From Modestobacter sp. (GTDB lineage: Bacteria; Actinomycetota; Actinomycetes; Mycobacteriales; Geodermatophilaceae): DNA of 5,968 nucleotides. Location of the stretch: the NCBI GenBank assembly GCA_025966175.1, contig JAOPVN010000231.1, positions 1-5,968 on the forward strand, read 5' to 3'. Positions within the stretch are counted from its first letter, which is position 1. Each line of letters starts with the position of its first letter. Positions 4,499 through 5,968 of the stretch are shown piece after piece. The position numbers were made by a program, and so were the translations under genes. The notes beneath the pieces were generated by a model. It was given only the letters and a program-made list of their open reading frames with translations, was not told where the DNA came from and ran no database searches.

Positions 4499-5968
4499 GC
4501 GTCGGCGGGACGGCCCCGGCCGTGGACCGGGTGGTCGTCGTCGGCGCCTCGCTGGCCGGGTTCACCGCCGCCCAGGCACTGCGCGCCGAGGGGTTCGGTG
4601 GTCGGCTCACCCTCATCGGGGACGAGGACCACGTGCCCTACGACCGGCCACCGCTCTCGAAGGCGGTGCTGGCGGGCTGGCTCCCCGCCGACCACACCGG
4701 CCTGCCCGAGGTGTCCGACGTGGACGCCGACTGGCTCCTGGGAACGCCGGCCACGAGCCTGGACCCGGTCGCGCGGGACGTGCGGTTGGTCGACGGCCGC
4801 CGCATCGGCTACGACCGGCTGCTCATCGCCACCGGCACCCGCGCCCGCCCGTGGCCGGACCCGGTCGGCGCGGCGCTGGACGGGGTGTTCACCCTGCGGA
4901 CCCGGGAGGACGCCGCCGCGCTGCGGGCCCGGCTGGCCGCCGGCCCACGCCGGGTGCTGGTGGTCGGTGCGGGGTTCACCGGCTCGGAGATCGCCTCGGT
5001 CACCCGCGACCTCGGCCTGCCGGTGACGGTGGTCGAGCGGAGCACGGCGCCGCTGGCCGGCCCGCTGGGCGGCGCGGCCGGGGCGGTGGCCGCCAGGGTG
5101 CACCGGGCGCACGGCGTCGATCTGCGCTGCAACACCACGGTGATGGCGCTGGAGGGCAACGACGCCGGCCGGTTGCACGCGGCCCGGCTCTCCGACGGGG
5201 ACGTGCTGGAGGCCGACGTGGCGGTCGTCGCGCTGGGCGCGGTGCGCAACGTGGAGTGGCTGGCCGGCGCCGGGCTCGCGGCCGATGCCCGCGGCGTCGT
5301 CTGCGACGCGGCCTGCCGGGTCTTCGACGCCGACGCGATCGTGCTCGACGACGTCTTCGTCGCCGGGGACGTCGCCCGCTGGCCGCACCCGCTCTACGAC
5401 GGTGAACTGCTGGCGGTCGAGCACTGGGGCAACGCCGTCGACCAGGCCCGGACGGCCGCGCACAACATGGTCTGCGCACCGGCCGACCGGCGGGCGCACC
5501 GCGGGTTGCCGGCGTTCTGGTCCAACCAGTTCGGCGACAACATCAAGTCCGTCGGGGTGCCGCCCTTCGCCGACCAGATCGCGCTCGTCCAGGGTTCGGT
5601 CGAGGCCGGCCGGTTCGCCGCGGCCTACGGACGGCGGGGCCGGACGGTCGCCGCGGTGACGGTGAACATGCCGCGGGCGCTGGCGTTCTACGCCGGGCTG
5701 GTCGCCGCCGGTGCTCCCTTCCCGCCGGTGCTGCACCCGCCGGACGGGCCGGCCGAGCCGACTCCGCTGGACGCCGGCTTTCCGCCCTCCGGCCAGGCCA
5801 CGCACAGCGCGGGGGCCGTCCCGACCGGCCCAGGGCCGAGTGCACCGCCGGATGCCGCGCCAGGGCCGGCCCTTCCCGTCCCCGATCCCCGGACCCCACC
5901 GGGCGCACCCCCGCTGAGCTGGGGGTCGTCCGACAGCGGTCGCCCGTCGGCGCTGCTGGGAGGCGCAC
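4495..5968 (+). CDS. FAD/NAD(P)H ferredoxin reductase with Pro-rich C-terminal tail (3' end outside window)
   Basis: This flavoprotein should pass electrons from NADH or NADPH through FAD to the ferredoxin encoded just upstream. 491 codons are visible with no stop. It is of the rhodocoxin/putidaredoxin reductase type. First Rossmann motif is GASLAG (17-22), then YDRPPLSK (49-56), IATGTR (111-116), second NAD-binding motif GAGFTG (158-163) with E165, and FAD-binding DVFVAGD (286-292) followed by VEHW. A C-terminal reductase domain spans about 335-411 and opens with FWSNQFGDN. Such enzymes normally end near 400-410, but here about 80 further residues follow (412-491), of which 22 are Pro and most of the rest Ala, Gly or Ser. 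This is either a disordered tail or linker to a further domain, or read-through caused by a frameshift near the true end. The start ATG overlaps the ferredoxin stop; no separate ribosome site is needed. Confidence 0.93.
   Translation, partial: MSVGGTAPAVDRVVVVGASLAGFTAAQALRAEGFGGRLTLIGDEDHVPYDRPPLSKAVLAGWLPADHTGLPEVSDVDADWLLGTPATSLDPVARDVRLVDGRRIGYDRLLIATGTRARPWPDPVGAALDGVFTLRTREDAAALRARLAAGPRRVLVVGAGFTGSEIASVTRDLGLPVTVVERSTAPLAGPLGGAAGAVAARVHRAHGVDLRCNTTVMALEGNDAGRLHAARLSDGDVLEADVAVVALGAVRNVEWLAGAGLAADARGVVCDAACRVFDADAIVLDDVFVAGDVARWPHPLYDGELLAVEHWGNAVDQARTAAHNMVCAPADRRAHRGLPAFWSNQFGDNIKSVGVPPFADQIALVQGSVEAGRFAAAYGRRGRTVAAVTVNMPRALAFYAGLVAAGAPFPPVLHPPDGPAEPTPLDAGFPPSGQATHSAGAVPTGPGPSAPPDAAPGPALPVPDPRTPPGAPPLSWGSSDSGRPSALLGGA
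5907..5926 (+). other. Hairpin inside the reductase tail
   Basis: ACCCCC (5907-5912) pairs with GGGGGT (5921-5926) across GCTGAGCT. It lies within the reading frame of the Pro-rich tail. A TGA in the +2-shifted frame falls at 5915-5917, inside the loop, so a terminator-like element would be expected here if the real gene ended earlier by a frameshift. On its own it is weak evidence. Confidence 0.25.

Noticed and set aside
4378..5805. Long minus-strand open frame (about 475 codons) over the ferredoxin and reductase
   Set aside because: Antisense shadow. The plus-strand frame from 4495 carries two Rossmann motifs, the FAD motifs and the C-terminal reductase domain.

Overview
The window comes from a high-G+C actinobacterium. 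Third codon positions in every convincing gene are almost all G or C, and the protein families (GH13 alpha-glucosidase, DUF4396 membrane protein, long actinobacterial-type AsnB, P450-type mini-ferredoxin with its own reductase) suit that phylum. Pseudonocardiales or Geodermatophilales are plausible, but the sequence alone does not decide between them. No RNA gene, insertion sequence, CRISPR array or phage gene is visible.

Layout. (1) Positions 1-1329, minus strand: a GH13 alpha-glucosidase whose C-terminus lies beyond the left edge. (2) Positions 1330-1508: a divergent intergenic region with an inverted repeat (1395-1413) and a strong CsoR-type operator (1459-1477). (3) Positions 1509-1946, plus strand: a four-helix DUF4396 membrane protein. 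(4) Positions 1947-2246: two perfect tandem palindromes 33 bp apart, then a 27-codon ORF with clear coding-type base periodicity, then the asnB leader. (5) Positions 2247-4109: a complete glutamine-hydrolysing asparagine synthetase with both active sites intact. (6) Positions 4110-4273: a spacer full of G+C-rich stem-loops. (7) Positions 4274-4498 and 4495-5968: a CxxYxxC mini-ferredoxin overlapping by ATGA an FAD/NAD ferredoxin reductase that is still open at the right edge and carries an unusual Pro-rich C-terminal tail.

How the parts may work together. The ferredoxin and reductase form a translationally coupled electron-transfer pair of the kind that feeds cytochrome P450s, yet no P450 is present in the window. 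Their position behind an AsnB-type amidotransferase, itself behind a possible tiny peptide gene, would fit a small tailoring or RiPP-like cassette, but this is inference. The alpha-glucosidase and DUF4396 genes look independent of that block. The DUF4396 gene is probably metal-responsive, judging from its operator.
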